A DNA stretch of 64,000 nt from Hyperoplus lanceolatus (GCA_026929865.2 CM049402.1:10939001-11003000), one strand, 5' to 3'. Shown: positions 43,801-55,687, counted from the stretch's first letter. Notes: generated from the letters alone by a model not told the origin. A program made the numbers and translations.

Positions 43801-46800
43801 AGTGAGTTTGTATATATGTAAATAGGCCTAGTTAATTTGTAAACTACCATGTCAGCATTTTCTATTAATTTTGCCTCTTTCAGAAAAGCATAGGCGATAA
43901 TGCAAATTAGTTGATAATGTAATCTAGCTCCTACTAGTTACCTTTGGGCCAATAACTAGGCTATTTTCCTTACAGGAGTCAGCAGAGATAGAGTAGGAAA
44001 AATCAGAGGGCTTGGATGTAGAAGTGGTTGTGGTGAAAATGGGGGAAAAAAATCCTTTTCCTAAAGGAATGTCTGAAGAATTTCACATGGTGATGCAAAA
44101 TCAAAAAAACAATGAAATGTATCATCTGTTGTCAGTGTGCTCCAAAACATGCTGGCAATACAATATCAATAGGCCTAATATAGTTAAAATTGGGAAACAT
44201 TTTAATAGATGCGTTGCAGGTCTATTTAATGTTTGCCCCTAAATGTTCTGCTTGCGCCCCTAAAAATTCTGAGTTAGGGGCGACAGTGCTCCTAGTAAAA
44301 AAAGTTAGTCTTGAGCCCTGAGCATGTTAATGTATTCATATAGCCTATTTAAAGACCACAGTAGTTGTCCAAAGTGCTTAAACAAGCTCAAAAACAAAAC
44401 GCATGAAATACGCAAACAAGGCAAGACAAAAAACAGTAGAAGAGACCAAGGTTTCAGAAACTTAACTCGAGTTAAAAAGCCAAAAAATACAGGTATGTCT
44501 GAAGCAATGACTTAAGTTCATGCAGTTCTTATTTAAATGGATAAACTATTCCACAGTCAGCAGGATATGAAACACTTCTTTGAAAATCACAACGCATGGG
44601 CCCACATTTCCCACGGACACAGATTAGCAATGATAATTGCATTCTTTTTTCTGAAAAATGCTTTTTTTTTTTCTCTCTCTGAAAGTGAACATTCTTATAT
44701 ATTTCAGACATAATGACTCTGATTCATAGTCACAAAGCATGGAATATAACTACAGCATGTTTAACGTCAATATTTAAATTGGACTTTAACATGGTTATGA
44801 ATATAATTTTCAAGTTTTTCCAGCTGCTTGGGCCATGGAAACATACACTAGGGATGTATCGGTCTATCTTACTGGCACCAAATTGAAATGTAAAAGTCAT
44901 CAACATCGATCCCATTTTTATTTTTTTAAGCACAAGCAAAGGTTCTCGCAGCCAAAAGTTTTGGCTGTGAAGAAGACATGCTTGCTGTGTGTGTGTGTGG
45001 TAGTTTTCTTCCAGCCTGGGTTTGTTTGCTTTGTTTTTGAATTGAATCTTTTCTCGTAGCTCAGTGTGGCTTATCATCTTATTGTCTATGACTGAGCCCA
45101 ACCAGCAGACACTGAGACAGAACACAAGTGAATTATGGGATAAAAAAGGGACCAACTCCAGTCAGACCCAATGAGCTTTCCACTTATCTGTCTGGCCTGG
45201 GAGGAGAAGAGTAGGATAAGATAATGATGATGATGATGATGATGAAGAGCAGGGAAAGATGGAGGCAGGGAATGAGAAGAGAGGATTTGTAATCTTATTG
45301 TTCTTGAGAAGCCTGCCGTGCACCCAGGGAAGAACTAAGTGGCTCTTACATACACACACGCGCGCATGCATAGAGCATAGCACAGCAGTGGTGAAATGGG
45401 GCATAAACGCTGATGTAAGAATAGGCCATTCTCAAGCGTGACCTAAATCTGCAACCTTTCGTAACCACTTTTTTTTCTCATTGTGTGTCCTCCCTTATTC
45501 GTTCTTCCATTCTCTTCCCACTCCTGTCCTTTATTTCTTCCTCACAGATCTGGGATAAGCAGTCTCTGGAGTGTCTGAAGATACTGACCGGACACACAGG
45601 CTCCGTGTTGTGTCTGCAGTACGACGAGAGGGTCATCGTCACCGGCTCTTCTGACTCAACCGTCAGGTACGATACATCTCGTTACAGAAGGGAACACACT
45701 GTGTTTTTAGGAGAAGGCTGCCAAAAACTGTGTCCACAAAGATAACAAAAGGGTTCTTCAAATCGCTGAATAGAGAGTTTTATAACTAAGTGGTTACTAG
45801 GCAGAATCTCTGGATGACGAAATGGGATTCACTGTACAACTCGGCTTGAATGAACTGTTACTGTAATTTATCTGTTGTTTCTCAACACAATGTAAATCTT
45901 GGGTTAACTTTGTCAACATAAGACAGAAAGCAGATGGGCATTCATACATACTAAATCTAATCCCAAGCAAAGTATTATTATGCTAAAAGTCAGGTTATGA
46001 ACATTAATTTTGGGTTAATGACTCACAAAGGGTGTATCAGTTTTGAAGATGTTCAATTTGTTTCATGTACAAATGTGTACCAAATATTGTTATGTTAATT
46101 TTAAAAGCTAAAATGTGTGCTTAATGAAAATGTGTTCCTCCAGTACAGATTCTCTTACTGAAACTGATGCTTCTGTTGGGTCAGATCAAGGATAGTCACA
46201 CATTATAATACCTGACCATATCCATAATAAATAGATTGTCATACCTATTTTATACAATCAAAGAAGCCAACGCTTACTTAACCAAGTCCTGTAAAACTAA
46301 TCTTTTACCCAGGTTTATTTCTCACTTCAATATATTTCGCAGTCGCCACCAAAGCCGAAGGAAAACAATGTGACGGCAACAAACACTGCTCTATTCAAAT
46401 ATAGTCATACCGACGGAGGCAGTTTTGACCATAATTTGGCTATTAATTGGAACATGAAGCGTCTTTACTTTGGCAACTAACATTGCTGTTTTAAGCGTTT
46501 AAAAACTGCTGGATGGTATGTTATGCTTGTATTATTATATGCAGTATCCTCTAGAAACTGGATAATGTGGGGACATGAGTGTGTTAACAAATTCCAAATA
46601 TTTCAAATAATCTAATTGAATGTGTTAATTTAAATGTTTATTTTAAATATCTTCAAAATTGTCAGAGATAAACATTCAGAACAAACATTGAACTGTTTAT
46701 TTAATTGATCATTAATCCACAACAACGTGAACAGAACGGCATACTGTTCTTAAGAGGAGATTACTTATATCTTATCACCAGAAACAATGACCGTTCTGTT

Positions 46801-49069
46801 TGAAATATGAAAGTCATAACACCTATCTAATGCAAATCATAGCTTTAAACCACCTGCACTATGCTGTTGTGATGGCAAGCAATGTTCATTTGGAAAATAA
46901 CACAAGATTAACGTTGACATCATAGGAGGATAAAGGAACATATTTCCAGATATATGTATAATATATATGACAAATGTAAAAAAAATATGTATTTTTAAAT
47001 AATTAGTTAGATTTTTATTTCACTGCTAGTGATTTTTAAAGACCTGGCTCGTGTGCGTATGTTGACACTTGCTTGGCTACCGCACACAGAAGCTCAACAT
47101 TTAATTCTCTTATTACTTCACACTTTCTCCCGTACTCGCTGGGCGGTATCCAAGGAAAATGTGACTTCACTTCCTTAGCAACCGCTTTGACAAGCGCTTT
47201 GTTTGTAGGTTCGGGTTGTCAACTTTTCCAGTGTGTTCTGCATTTGACTCTTACAAAAGGTCCCGCGGTGCAGTTTGGTAACATGTTCTTCACAGCCGTG
47301 TGTGTGTGTGTGTGACACTCTCATTGTAAAACTAATAAACATCTTTCTCTAATGTCTCCATTGTTTTCCCTTTTGTTCCCCTTACACGTCTTTTCCACTC
47401 TCCATCCTCAACCTTTCATTTTCACCACTTGTTCCCGACATTGATTTTTTCTTTCCTACTCAACCCTCCCTCCTGTCTTTTTTTTCTCACCCCTTTGTCA
47501 TTTTGTCCCCTCTTTGTCTCTCACACCCCCTCCCCCTGTCATTTCACATCTCCATGTTGCCTTTCTTTCCCATTCTACCTTTTCTTTTTTCTGCCATACA
47601 TTCTCCTTCTACCTCTCCTTGTGCAGGGTGTGGGAGGTGACGACGGGCGAGGTACTGAACACACTGATCCATCACAATGAGGCGGTGCTCCACCTGCGCT
47701 TTGCCAACGGTCTGATGGTGACCTGTTCAAAGGACCGCTCCATCGCCGTGTGGGACATGGCGTCTCCCACAGACATCAGCCTTCGCCGTGTCCTGGTGGG
47801 ACACAGGGCCGCCGTCAACGTGGTGGACTTTGACGACAAATACATTGTGTCCGCCTCAGGGGACCGCACCATCAAGGTTAATAGGGCAGCCTTTTAATGA
47901 ATGAACTCAAGACAGGGAGCTACTAAAGGTGGAGTCAACGACGTGTGGAGAATTGTAGTTCAAAATCACTTCATGCCAAAATCTTTGAATATCTCCCCAC
48001 AGTCCGCCACCCCTCCGTACTGTGTGCGTGTGCTGGAATTTTCTTTTGTGGAAATACACAGCCTAGGCTCTGTAAACAGGCATGTTGCTAGCTGCAGTGG
48101 GCCCCTTTGTTCACATACTAGTTCAAAGAGCCTATACCGTATAATAACACCAGTTTCTACACACAGTATGCACAGGTAAGGTATCGTGTGGAGATATTCA
48201 CTGATTCTGTGAATTTGACAACAAGCTTTCTACAGAATGTTTGACTCCACCTTTAACAGCCTGCCTAGAAACAATTGAAATGTTAAAGATTCAATAGAGT
48301 GAAGTGAAAAAGGTGTTCTTTGGTGTGATTTCTATGGATTAAACCAGATATGTCAAACCTATTCCGAAGTTTGAAACTGTTCAGATTCACCTGGTTGTTT
48401 TTTTAGGTGGTTGTTTGGTAAGCTGTACTAAATACAGGCCACTGTTTCACAAAGTTTTGTGTTGCCCCCCCCCCCTCCACTTGTAGGTATGGAGCACCAG
48501 CACCTGTGAGTTTGTGCGCACTCTAAATGGTCACAAGCGGGGCATTGCCTGTCTACAGTACAGAGATCGTCTGGTAGTCAGCGGCTCATCTGACAACACA
48601 ATCCGGTATGTGTGTGAGAAGAATACATAGAATATCGCACAAACCTGTTGAATCAAAAAACACTTGGAGTACAGGCTTATTTTGCTTCATTTAAGGATAC
48701 AAATGTCATTGTATGAAATAATACTCTACTTCAAGGGATAGTTCCGTATTTTTTTAATTGGAGTTGAATGAGGTACTTAAGCATAGTTAGTCTGACCGCG
48801 ACGACCGCCATCTCCATAAGGTAGCAGACAAACTAAGCATAAGAACTGAACTATCCCTTTATATCCACTTTAAAAAAAACTTTAAAAGCAGAGTAGGTGC
48901 TGTGTATTGGCCTCCATGTTTTGCTGAGGCTTCACTTACTTACTTTCTTTCTTTAGGTTATGGGACATCGAGTGTGGGGCGTGTTTGCGAGTGCTGGAAG
49001 GTCACGAGGAGCTGGTGCGCTGTATTCGCTTTGACAACAAAAGGATTGTCAGTGGTGCCTACGACGGGT

Positions 49070-49122
<53 letters not shown>

Positions 49123-49934
49123 CATTGTGCACAGAGAAGCATTTTGTTTCTGACTGTGTCATGTTTCTCTCTGCAGTAAAATCAAGGTGTGGGACCTGCA
49201 GGCGGCTCTTGACCCACGAGCCCCTGCAAGCACATTATGTCTGCGCACTCTAGTGGTGAGTGGCACTGTTATATGGCTGATACTGATGACTTCATCTGCA
49301 TTACCTATTAAAGCACTCGAGATTTTGTCTACAAGAATCCCATATAGGGTTTTGGAAAAACTCAACTAACTTCTCTCAAAATAGAATGGGATTTTCTTTT
49401 TCACATCAGGTTTAACTGTAACTAATAGTATATTTCAGTTCACCTCTAGTTTGTAACTTGATGCAGATTTAAGTTTCAAAATGTGTTCTCATATACACCT
49501 GTAGGTGAAGTCCAGCGTACCATACCAAAGTTGACGTTGTATTGGTTTTTCATAGGATGTGGTCCTGCAAACAGAACTTAACATTGAGAATCTTATTCTA
49601 AACACAATTGTTACCAGAACAACAACAACAATTAACAACCCCTCATTAATGTTTTACTCTGCACTGTAGATCTGCAATTGTGACTGTCTTTCAGTGGTGG
49701 CATCACAGACAGCTGTGGTCTGCCTTTTAAACATTGCATTTGAACATCACTTCTCATTCCTTGTGTTTTCAGGAGCACTCAGGCCGCGTGTTCCGTCTCC
49801 AGTTCGATGAGTTTCAGATCATCAGCAGTTCTCACGACGACACCATCCTGATCTGGGACTTCCTGAACGTCTCGACCAACGGCCAGTCAGAGGGACGGTC
49901 TCCCTCCCGCACCTACACTTATATTTCTAGATAG
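34847..49934 (+). CDS. fbxw11: F-box/WD40 protein beta-TrCP2 (FBXW11), complete
   Basis: Substrate receptor of the SCF(beta-TrCP) ubiquitin ligase, which recognises DSGxxS phosphodegrons such as those of beta-catenin and IkB. Coding exons are 34847-34885, 39668-39736, 40548-40767, 42046-42232, 42509-42599, 42914-43051, 45548-45666, 47627-47876, 48487-48605, 48957-49067, 49177-49255 and 49773-49934. They sum to 1584 bp, giving 527 residues. It starts [13 protein letters not shown]. The dimerisation region ([15 protein letters not shown]) is followed by the F-box ([17 protein letters not shown]) and seven WD40 repeats, ending [11 protein letters not shown]. The N-terminus and the fgf18 neighbour favour FBXW11 over BTRC. 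An alternative exon at 37199-37303 can replace exon 2. The exon 8 donor (AAG then gttaat) is weak. A further splice donor lies three bases after the stop. The introns hold several MITEs and probably regulatory DNA. Confidence 0.97.
34886..37198 (+). other. fbxw11: fbxw11 intron 1, proximal part
   Basis: GC-rich near the promoter, then AT-rich, then a long C/T-rich stretch (about 36660-37195) that provides a very extended polypyrimidine region before the alternative exon. No other exon was seen. The 198-residue frame at 36728-37324 is a by-product of this C/T-rich DNA. Confidence 0.65.
37199..37303 (+). CDS. fbxw11: fbxw11 alternative exon ([11 protein letters not shown] type)
   Basis: This 105-bp, phase-0 exon is preceded by a strong pyrimidine tract and CACAG and followed by CAG then gttctg. 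It encodes 35 residues beginning [11 protein letters not shown] and containing [14 protein letters not shown]. This matches the alternative N-terminal segment known from mammalian FBXW11 isoforms and its BTRC counterpart ([11 protein letters not shown]). Spliced between exon 1 and exon 3 it keeps the frame and would give a 539-residue protein. It probably alternates with the 69-bp exon at 39668-39736. The non-consensus donor suggests regulated use. Confidence 0.88.
37625..37920. mobile_element. MITE of the AAGGTGGAGT family, copy 1
   Basis: It begins TAAAGGTGGAGTTA and ends in a decayed complement (TTACTCCATCTC). It shares ACACAGCCTAGGCGCTGTAAACAG-like and GAGATATTCACTGATTCTG segments with 47924-48255. 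It lies in fbxw11 between the alternative exon and exon 2. No coding capacity. Confidence 0.75.
41211..41685. mobile_element. 475-bp non-autonomous hAT element
   Basis: Inverted ends TAGGGCTGCAAC and GTTGCAGCCCTA are flanked by GTTAAAAT (41203-41210) and GTCAAAAT (41686-41693), an 8-bp duplication with one change. Subterminal CGATTAATCGATCGATT clusters lie on both sides. It has no frame of note and lies in the fbxw11 intron before the F-box exon (42046). Confidence 0.85.
43150..44320. mobile_element. hAT-like element in fbxw11 intron, interrupted by a foldback MITE
   Basis: Ends CAGGGCTCTAGACTGCGACC and (complement) CAGGGCTCAAGACTAA are related inverted termini. Internal subterminal repeats (TTGCGACC, TTGCGCCCCTAAA, GGGGCGACAGTG) resemble a widespread fish hAT family. 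The flanking 8 bp match only partly (AGCAGCAT against AGCATGTT), so it is old or the ends are slightly off. A 150-bp palindrome is inserted at 43481-43630. Confidence 0.65.
43481..43630. mobile_element. 150-bp foldback MITE nested in the hAT-like element
   Basis: Arms of about 68 bp (AGCCTCGTT... and ...AACGAGGCT) are near-perfect inverted copies, sharing GCCGTCTTGCT, TGCGCAA.TATGAC and CGTCTTGCTGAGC around a short AC-rich loop. It is flanked by ACTTACT (43474-43480) and ACTTACA (43631-43637), a likely target duplication. The whole unit can fold into one hairpin. Confidence 0.8.
44321..47626 (+). other. fbxw11: fbxw11 introns 6 and 7, outside exon 7
   Basis: Apart from coding exon 45548-45666, no gene is seen. 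A short GAT microsatellite lies near 45220-45245, and C/T-rich DNA precedes exon 8 (about 47340-47625). Confidence 0.6.
47924..48255. mobile_element. MITE of the AAGGTGGAGT family, copy 2
   Basis: Clear inverted ends AAAGGTGGAGTCAA and TTGACTCCACCTTT are flanked by TA on both sides. The interior matches 37625-37920, including the ACAGCCTAGGC.CTGTAAACAG and GAGATATTCACTGATTCTG segments. It begins only about 48 bp after the weak donor of fbxw11 exon 8. Confidence 0.83.
48733..48860. mobile_element. 128-bp MITE in fbxw11 intron 9
   Basis: Inverted ends AAGGGATAGTTC and GAACTATCCCTT enclose a core with GAGGTACTTAAGCATAG, which also occurs at 8477-8600. No coding capacity. Confidence 0.75.
49073..49121 (+). 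repeat. (AC)n tract beginning at the 5' splice site of fbxw11 exon 10
   Basis: The AC run starts six bases after the exon-intron boundary (exon ends at 49067, intron starts gtggg). It fills roughly half of the short intron of 109 bp. CA repeats just downstream of donors are known hnRNP L binding elements. Confidence 0.95.
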
Positions 49935-49937
49935 CAG

Positions 49938-52010
49938 GTATACCCAACACACATTCACACTTTGCTTATAAAAACTTCCTTATCTCCTGAGGGTTTTCTG
50001 AAAAAATCCTACGAATTTTCAATGTCTACCAAAACCTTAATATCTAAGCCTGTGTAGCACATAGAAACATTTAAAAGGTAAGGGTCACAGGTTTCATTTA
50101 AACATGCTCCCTTAGCACTTACATGCCAACACGTTTTTCTAAAAATCTTCAAAATAAGATGGGGGGGGGAGAATAAATTATATAAAATATAATATAATAA
50201 TATATGTGCTAAATGAGGTTATAATCCTGCTTCCTTTAAGCATGGATAGTAAGGCAAGGCAAGTTTATTTATATAGCACAATTCAGACACAAGGCCACTC
50301 AAAGTGCTTTACAGGGGCAAGATTAGAATACATAAAACACATTATAAAACATTTAAAAGCGAATAAAAGAAGCAAATAAAAAAATGAGAACTCGATTTAA
50401 AAACATTTAAAAGCAAATAAAAAGAAGCAAATAAAATGAAAATTGCAGATTAAAATGGAAACAAAAAAGTCTTCATAGTAGTGACTGAATGTGCAGTGGA
50501 TAGAGAAAGATAGAGGGAGGAAGAGAGAGCTTTATTTTATAATTTGGTTCAGTTATCACTGGTGCCATAAATCCGACTTCCCAGTACAACTGGAACGCAG
50601 ACTGACTCCCGCTGTCTGGAGCTGATCAGCTGGTCCAAACGGCTGTAGGAGATGAAAACGAAACTGAAACTTAACTATCGCCTGGCTGGGCTGACTTGAG
50701 TTGGAGCAGCTAAATATAGCCTAAATCAATAAATATTGTTACTAAATAGAAGTAATGTGTTGTGTGATTTTCGTCAGTATCTACAGTAGACCTCATTTCT
50801 GCACTAACTGTTCTGTAATACGCTATCGCCGATCACGTGAACACACAGCCAGCTTATTCTTTATTTTATTTTTTATTGATGTGATTTTCGGCAAACCACG
50901 CAACATTTAGGTGGTCACATGATTTTAAAAAAATCAACAAAACCCATCTGATGTGTTTTTGAACCAATGACAGCGCATTCTATGCTGCATGCGCCATGAA
51001 AATTAGTTAAAACAACAATGCTGCGCCACGCAGCAGCCGGCAGGAGATACAATGTTGTGTCGCGCAGCATCCGTCATCAATTGGTTTGCCCTCTCTACAC
51101 AAGCCATTTTTGAGTGTTTTTGCATCTGTAAGTAACAAGCACAACCATAGATGGATGGGTATAACAGTCATAATGAAATAAAACCCTTAAATCCCTTATT
51201 TGCCTATTCGAGATGCATTTTAAATTGGATTTTGGAGGAGTAGGGAAGAGGAAAAGGTGGTTATCGTGCTGAACGTGCCAAACATGTCGCTTGATTATAT
51301 ATTGGTTCATCGCGTAGATTTCCTCTCGCTATTTTATTTCCCATTATCAATTACGAGATCAGACCCGGTACAACTGCAACAGTGCACTGTGTGTATGGTG
51401 ATATAAAAAGAACAACGACATGGCCATCAACATTGCCTAATGGCAAGATGGCTTTCGCTCATGACAGCCTCCACAGGCACACACAGCTGGGTGTTTCACT
51501 AATGCTAACTTGGCTAAAGTAAAGCAAAGCAAAGCAAAGCAGATAGCTGAAAACAAGCAAAACACACATATCCACTGAATGTACCAGGAAGCCCAATCTC
51601 CTTGCTCACTCTCACCAGCACCTACTCCTTCGTGTATCGGTCCCTGTGTAGAACACCAAGCTAGTGTCATACAGCACACAGCCATAACAGCTTTTTCCTC
51701 TGTGTTTCTCAGAATCTTTGTGTCCTCTGTCTACACGTCAGTGATGTAGGGCAATCAACGCTGATTGGAGCAGTGCACAGAATGCTAGAATATTATGAAA
51801 AGTCCTTAGACTAAACAATATGGACGTAGCCTCCGTCATGTGATACTGCAAGACCAATGTTTACCTCTACGAAAAATATTGAGGTGTTTTAATATCCTGA
51901 GATTTGGTCACACCCCTAGTATGTGTGCATTGTTTGAGAATTCATATTCAGTCAGGAACGTTGCTGAGAAGGACCCATGTGTGATTGCAGACTCTTTTCT
52001 ACACCTGCAG
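49938..52010 (+). other. fbxw11: Probable 3'UTR intron of fbxw11
   Basis: The donor CAG|gtatac lies three bases after the TAG stop, and an acceptor CACCTGCAG lies at 52002-52010. Inside is a copy of a dispersed teleost repeat (about 50254-50470). No coding exon was recognised. Confidence 0.6.
50254..50470. repeat. Dispersed teleost repeat tail
   Basis: It contains AAGTTTATTTATATAGCACA and CTCAAAGTGCTTTACA, a motif pair I recall as very common in teleost genomes. It is followed by repeated CATTTAAAAGC.AATAAA.GAAGCAAATAAA units. The element family was not determined. Confidence 0.6.
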
Positions 52011-53325
52011 GTGGCGCCATCCACCGCACCATTTCTCGGAGGAGCCCAGGGCTGATTGGCTGATGGCTGCGTCCATCATTTTAAAGGAGCCCATCTCTTC
52101 TCCTTCCTCCTCGGCATCTCTCGGTCCACCTCCAAACCCCGCCCCCGCCACTTTTACCTTCCCGCCCGTTCTGACAGACTCTTGAGCTTGTGCCCATTGC
52201 CTGCCAGTACCTTGACATGCACTCTCTCACACACACGCACACACATACACACACACAGGTCAACACTGATGAGGATTCCCTAATACGAACCAACTCTCCC
52301 GAGAAGTTTCACCTTCTGCTACTAATTTATGTTTTGTAAAGTACACTAATGACAGTATTAACCTAGACATTATGTAAGTCACAAGCTCCCCTTTTGTCCC
52401 CCTTGATACAAACACCTAAAGCAGCTTCTGCTCCTCAGTTTTCAGCCCCCTGCCAATGCAGGGATTTTTCCACGGACATGGAATCGCTTATAGGTATATA
52501 TTTATATATATACACATATATCAAACACACACACAAACAAACACACTGTGGCACACAGTCGGGCAGAGGATGACCGGAGCTGTGATGTGGGAGACATAGA
52601 CTCTTTACTCAGCTCTAGGAAACAGGAGGGAAGGATTGGAGATGGAGGGAGTGATAGAGGGAGAAATGTGTCCGGGGAAGAGGGGATGACTTCCCTCGCT
52701 CCTTCTCGCTCCCTTTCACTCCTCCCTGTCTCTCTCTCCACACCCCACACCCCCTCTCCCCCCATCCCCCTTTTACCCCCCCAGAGATGCACACTTGCTT
52801 GGAATATGGGGGACGCGCGCACACATACTCAAGTTTTCTTGGGTGTGTGTTTGTGTATGTGGACTTGTGAATCGGCAGAACAGAGCAGAAGCGTCAAACA
52901 GACAGACATGCATGTGAGGTTGCCTCGGATACAGCGTCCCGGTACACCTCTGCTTTTTTTTTCTCTTTAACTCTTTACTTTCTTACTGTTTTTTATTACT
53001 GTTATTTTTCTCATTTTATTTTGAGTATTTTGGTTCTTAGTACAAAAATCATACTAAGCGTAGTCCTCTTTCTCTTTCCCTCTCTCTGTCTTTTTTCCTC
53101 ATTCTTTCTTCTAACTTTGACCCCTTGTTCATCTGTCCCTTTCACTCCATCTTTCTCTCCCCCCACCATCTACGTGCTTGCTTTGGTTATGAGAGAAGCT
53201 GGAACTCAAGAGCTCAAATTTAGCTGTAAACGGAGTTGTCTTGTCAAAAATTGTGTTGTATATTAAAAATGATTTTTTAAAGAAGAAAATGACCTTATTG
53301 TGAATAAAGTACTTGACAGTGGTGG
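52011..53325 (+). other. fbxw11: Probable 3'UTR exon of fbxw11 with poly(A) signal
   Basis: It begins GTGGCGCCATCCACC after a good acceptor. A canonical AATAAA lies at 53303-53308, with T/G-rich sequence following. Because the exon junction lies only three bases after the stop, splicing here should not trigger nonsense-mediated decay. Confidence 0.55.
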
Positions 53326-54849
53326 AGTGTTGAGCCAACTGTAACATGAATGAGTGTCTAATTGTCTGTCTGTTCTTGTCTGTGTGCATGTTTGGTTGCA
53401 TTGGTGATATATATTTAACCCTATCATGTGGATGCAGCACTCATTGAGCCTGCAGTCAGGGAACCAGTGGGCATCTGTCCTTTTTTCACAGGTAGCGAAT
53501 GGTGAGTAGATATTAGCTGATACTGACAAAGTTTCCTGGATTTCAAACGCTTAATGTCTTTTTAATATTGTTTGACAAAGAACTTGACTCAAGATCATGT
53601 AATTAGTTTTTTCTTTTGGAGATCAAGGCATCTTTTCTAAGTTGACTCCATCTGCTGAGATAGACAAAGGACAAAGATGTGATTCAGAGCTCGCTGGAAA
53701 AATAACTAGTGGAGTGGACCTTGAGTGAAGAAATACTTTGTTTTTCAGGAGAACTACCATTTCCAAGGTCAAGAAGAAATGTTCATGCTCCATTTATAAG
53801 GTGCTTATACATGCACACTAATTTGTTGCTTTTGAGTCTTAGCCTTGTTTTGATCTGATTTGTGATATGTTTTCACAGAACATGATACACCATAGCTATG
53901 CATATTGCTACAGTGACTCTAACAGTATCCAGATTTGGGACGGATCATTTTTGTACAGCTGTCTAGATTTCTTACCATCTCTGATGCCATGTTTTGTACA
54001 AATGGTATGCTTGTTTGTATCAGAGTTCTCATAGTATCATATCTGGTTTCTGAAAAACCAGCATGATGTTTATAATAACACATAAACAGGATACTTGGAA
54101 AAAAACAGAATATAACCAAGACAATACTGCACACACCAATTTCTGATTAGACGAGAGAACAATTGTAGATGTAATGTGTGAAGTTGTAAAGGTTTCAACT
54201 CGGGACATAACTCAGAAAACCTGCTGCAGTTGAATCTTGATTGTCTTCTATTGGTGAGAAGTCTGGAGTAGCCTCTTTGTATTGAGAAGACAGCAACACC
54301 AATGTATGCAGTTTTAAAATCATCTTTGTTTTCTCATCTCTTCAACTGAAGTTGAGCATCACTCACTTTTTCTTAATATACACTGGCTTTTAGTTATATT
54401 TATTTAATTGTGTACACGTTTGACCCAAACACCTAAAATATTCTGCACGTTATCAATCACTTGTACTGACTTCATCTTTTTTGGTTAAATATTAAGTTAG
54501 ACTTTCTATTTAAAATAACAAATAAAGTACAAGTGATAGAACAGGATTCAGAAATCCTTTTTTTATTTTTTTTTCAAAGTTGTAAATTAACCAAAGGGCC
54601 ATTTTCCATCACCTAAGTCACAATATTAAAGTCAACTTTGTTGTATTTGTATTCACTTTTGCTGTGTAACAAATTCACTGTCGACAGTTTCGATTGTTGT
54701 CAAGATTTGATGTCAGTAAGAATTTTCCAGTGTGCAAAAACTTATTTTCATAATTCTCACTTTCTTACATTTTTTGACATGAAGTCATTTAACGAGAAAC
54801 AAATGTTTGGTTTGAACTGTGTTGCATTATTACATTATCATGTTAAGGA

Positions 54850-54868
54850 TGGCCACCAGGTGGGAGTA
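54850..54868 (+). promoter_or_regulatory. CTCF-like motif between convergent genes
   Basis: TGGCCACCAGGTGGGAGTA fits the CTCF core CCASYAGRKGGCRS at all but one position. Its place between fbxw11 and fgf18 would suit a domain boundary, but single motif matches occur by chance. Confidence 0.35.
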
Positions 54869-55664
54869 TAAACCCAGCTATGTCTCACACGGCCTAACGT
54901 GTTTATGAGACTCTTGACTGTTTGGAAGCCAAGTTGGGAGTCTAAATAACCTGTTACCGTAGATCACACACTCAAGTCTTGTAAACACTGTAACTGTGAA
55001 GAAGGAATGTATGTTTTGAGATGCTCTAAGCGGTGCCTTTATAGCAAAGACCTGGCTAGTGTATTTCAACTCTTATGATAGCCTACATCTGTCTGGTTAT
55101 CGTACAGTGTGTATTCTCTCAATTTTGGAGAGGGAGGGGAGTTTTCTAGAGTTTCTGGGTTCAGTTTAGTATCGTAGTTAAATGTTTCAAATTCTAGGGG
55201 AATAAGTTATGTTGGATCGGATTTTGTGCTTGGTTGAAGAGAGGACCATTAGTATATGATGTGTGTGTATGTGTTGGATATGGGTGTGTGTGCTTCCTCT
55301 GGGTCTGTGGGATTTTGGCCCATAATTCCTGCAGCTCTCAGGTCACAGCTCCGTTCTCACGCACATATTTGGCATTCCTTCCCCGACATGATTACCATAC
55401 ACCTTCCACTCACTCTGGGGTTTTTTGGCTACGCAGAATATTTCCATCATTTTTCCCCGAGTGGAACTGGGAGCAACGTTCCAGAAAAAAATTAACAACT
55501 CAACCCCACCACCACCACCCCCTATACACTCCGCTCTTCTTTATCCCAAGCAGCCCCCCCACTCTCTCTCTCCTCCCCATACCATACCACCCCCCATGAC
55601 CCCCCTCTATCCACTTCAGAACTGATTCATGCTGCCTTGTAATAGGAATACTCCGGTACAACCT

Positions 55665-55687
55665 CCCCCCCCCCCCCCCCCCCCCCC
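55665..55687. repeat. Poly-C run
   Basis: An uninterrupted run of about 23 C, prone to length error. Confidence 0.95.

Noticed and set aside
34847-49934. Assignment as btrc rather than fbxw11
   Set aside because: The N-terminus [13 protein letters not shown] and NTSGMDSQ exon match FBXW11 isoforms better, and the adjacent FGF is FGF18, not FGF8.
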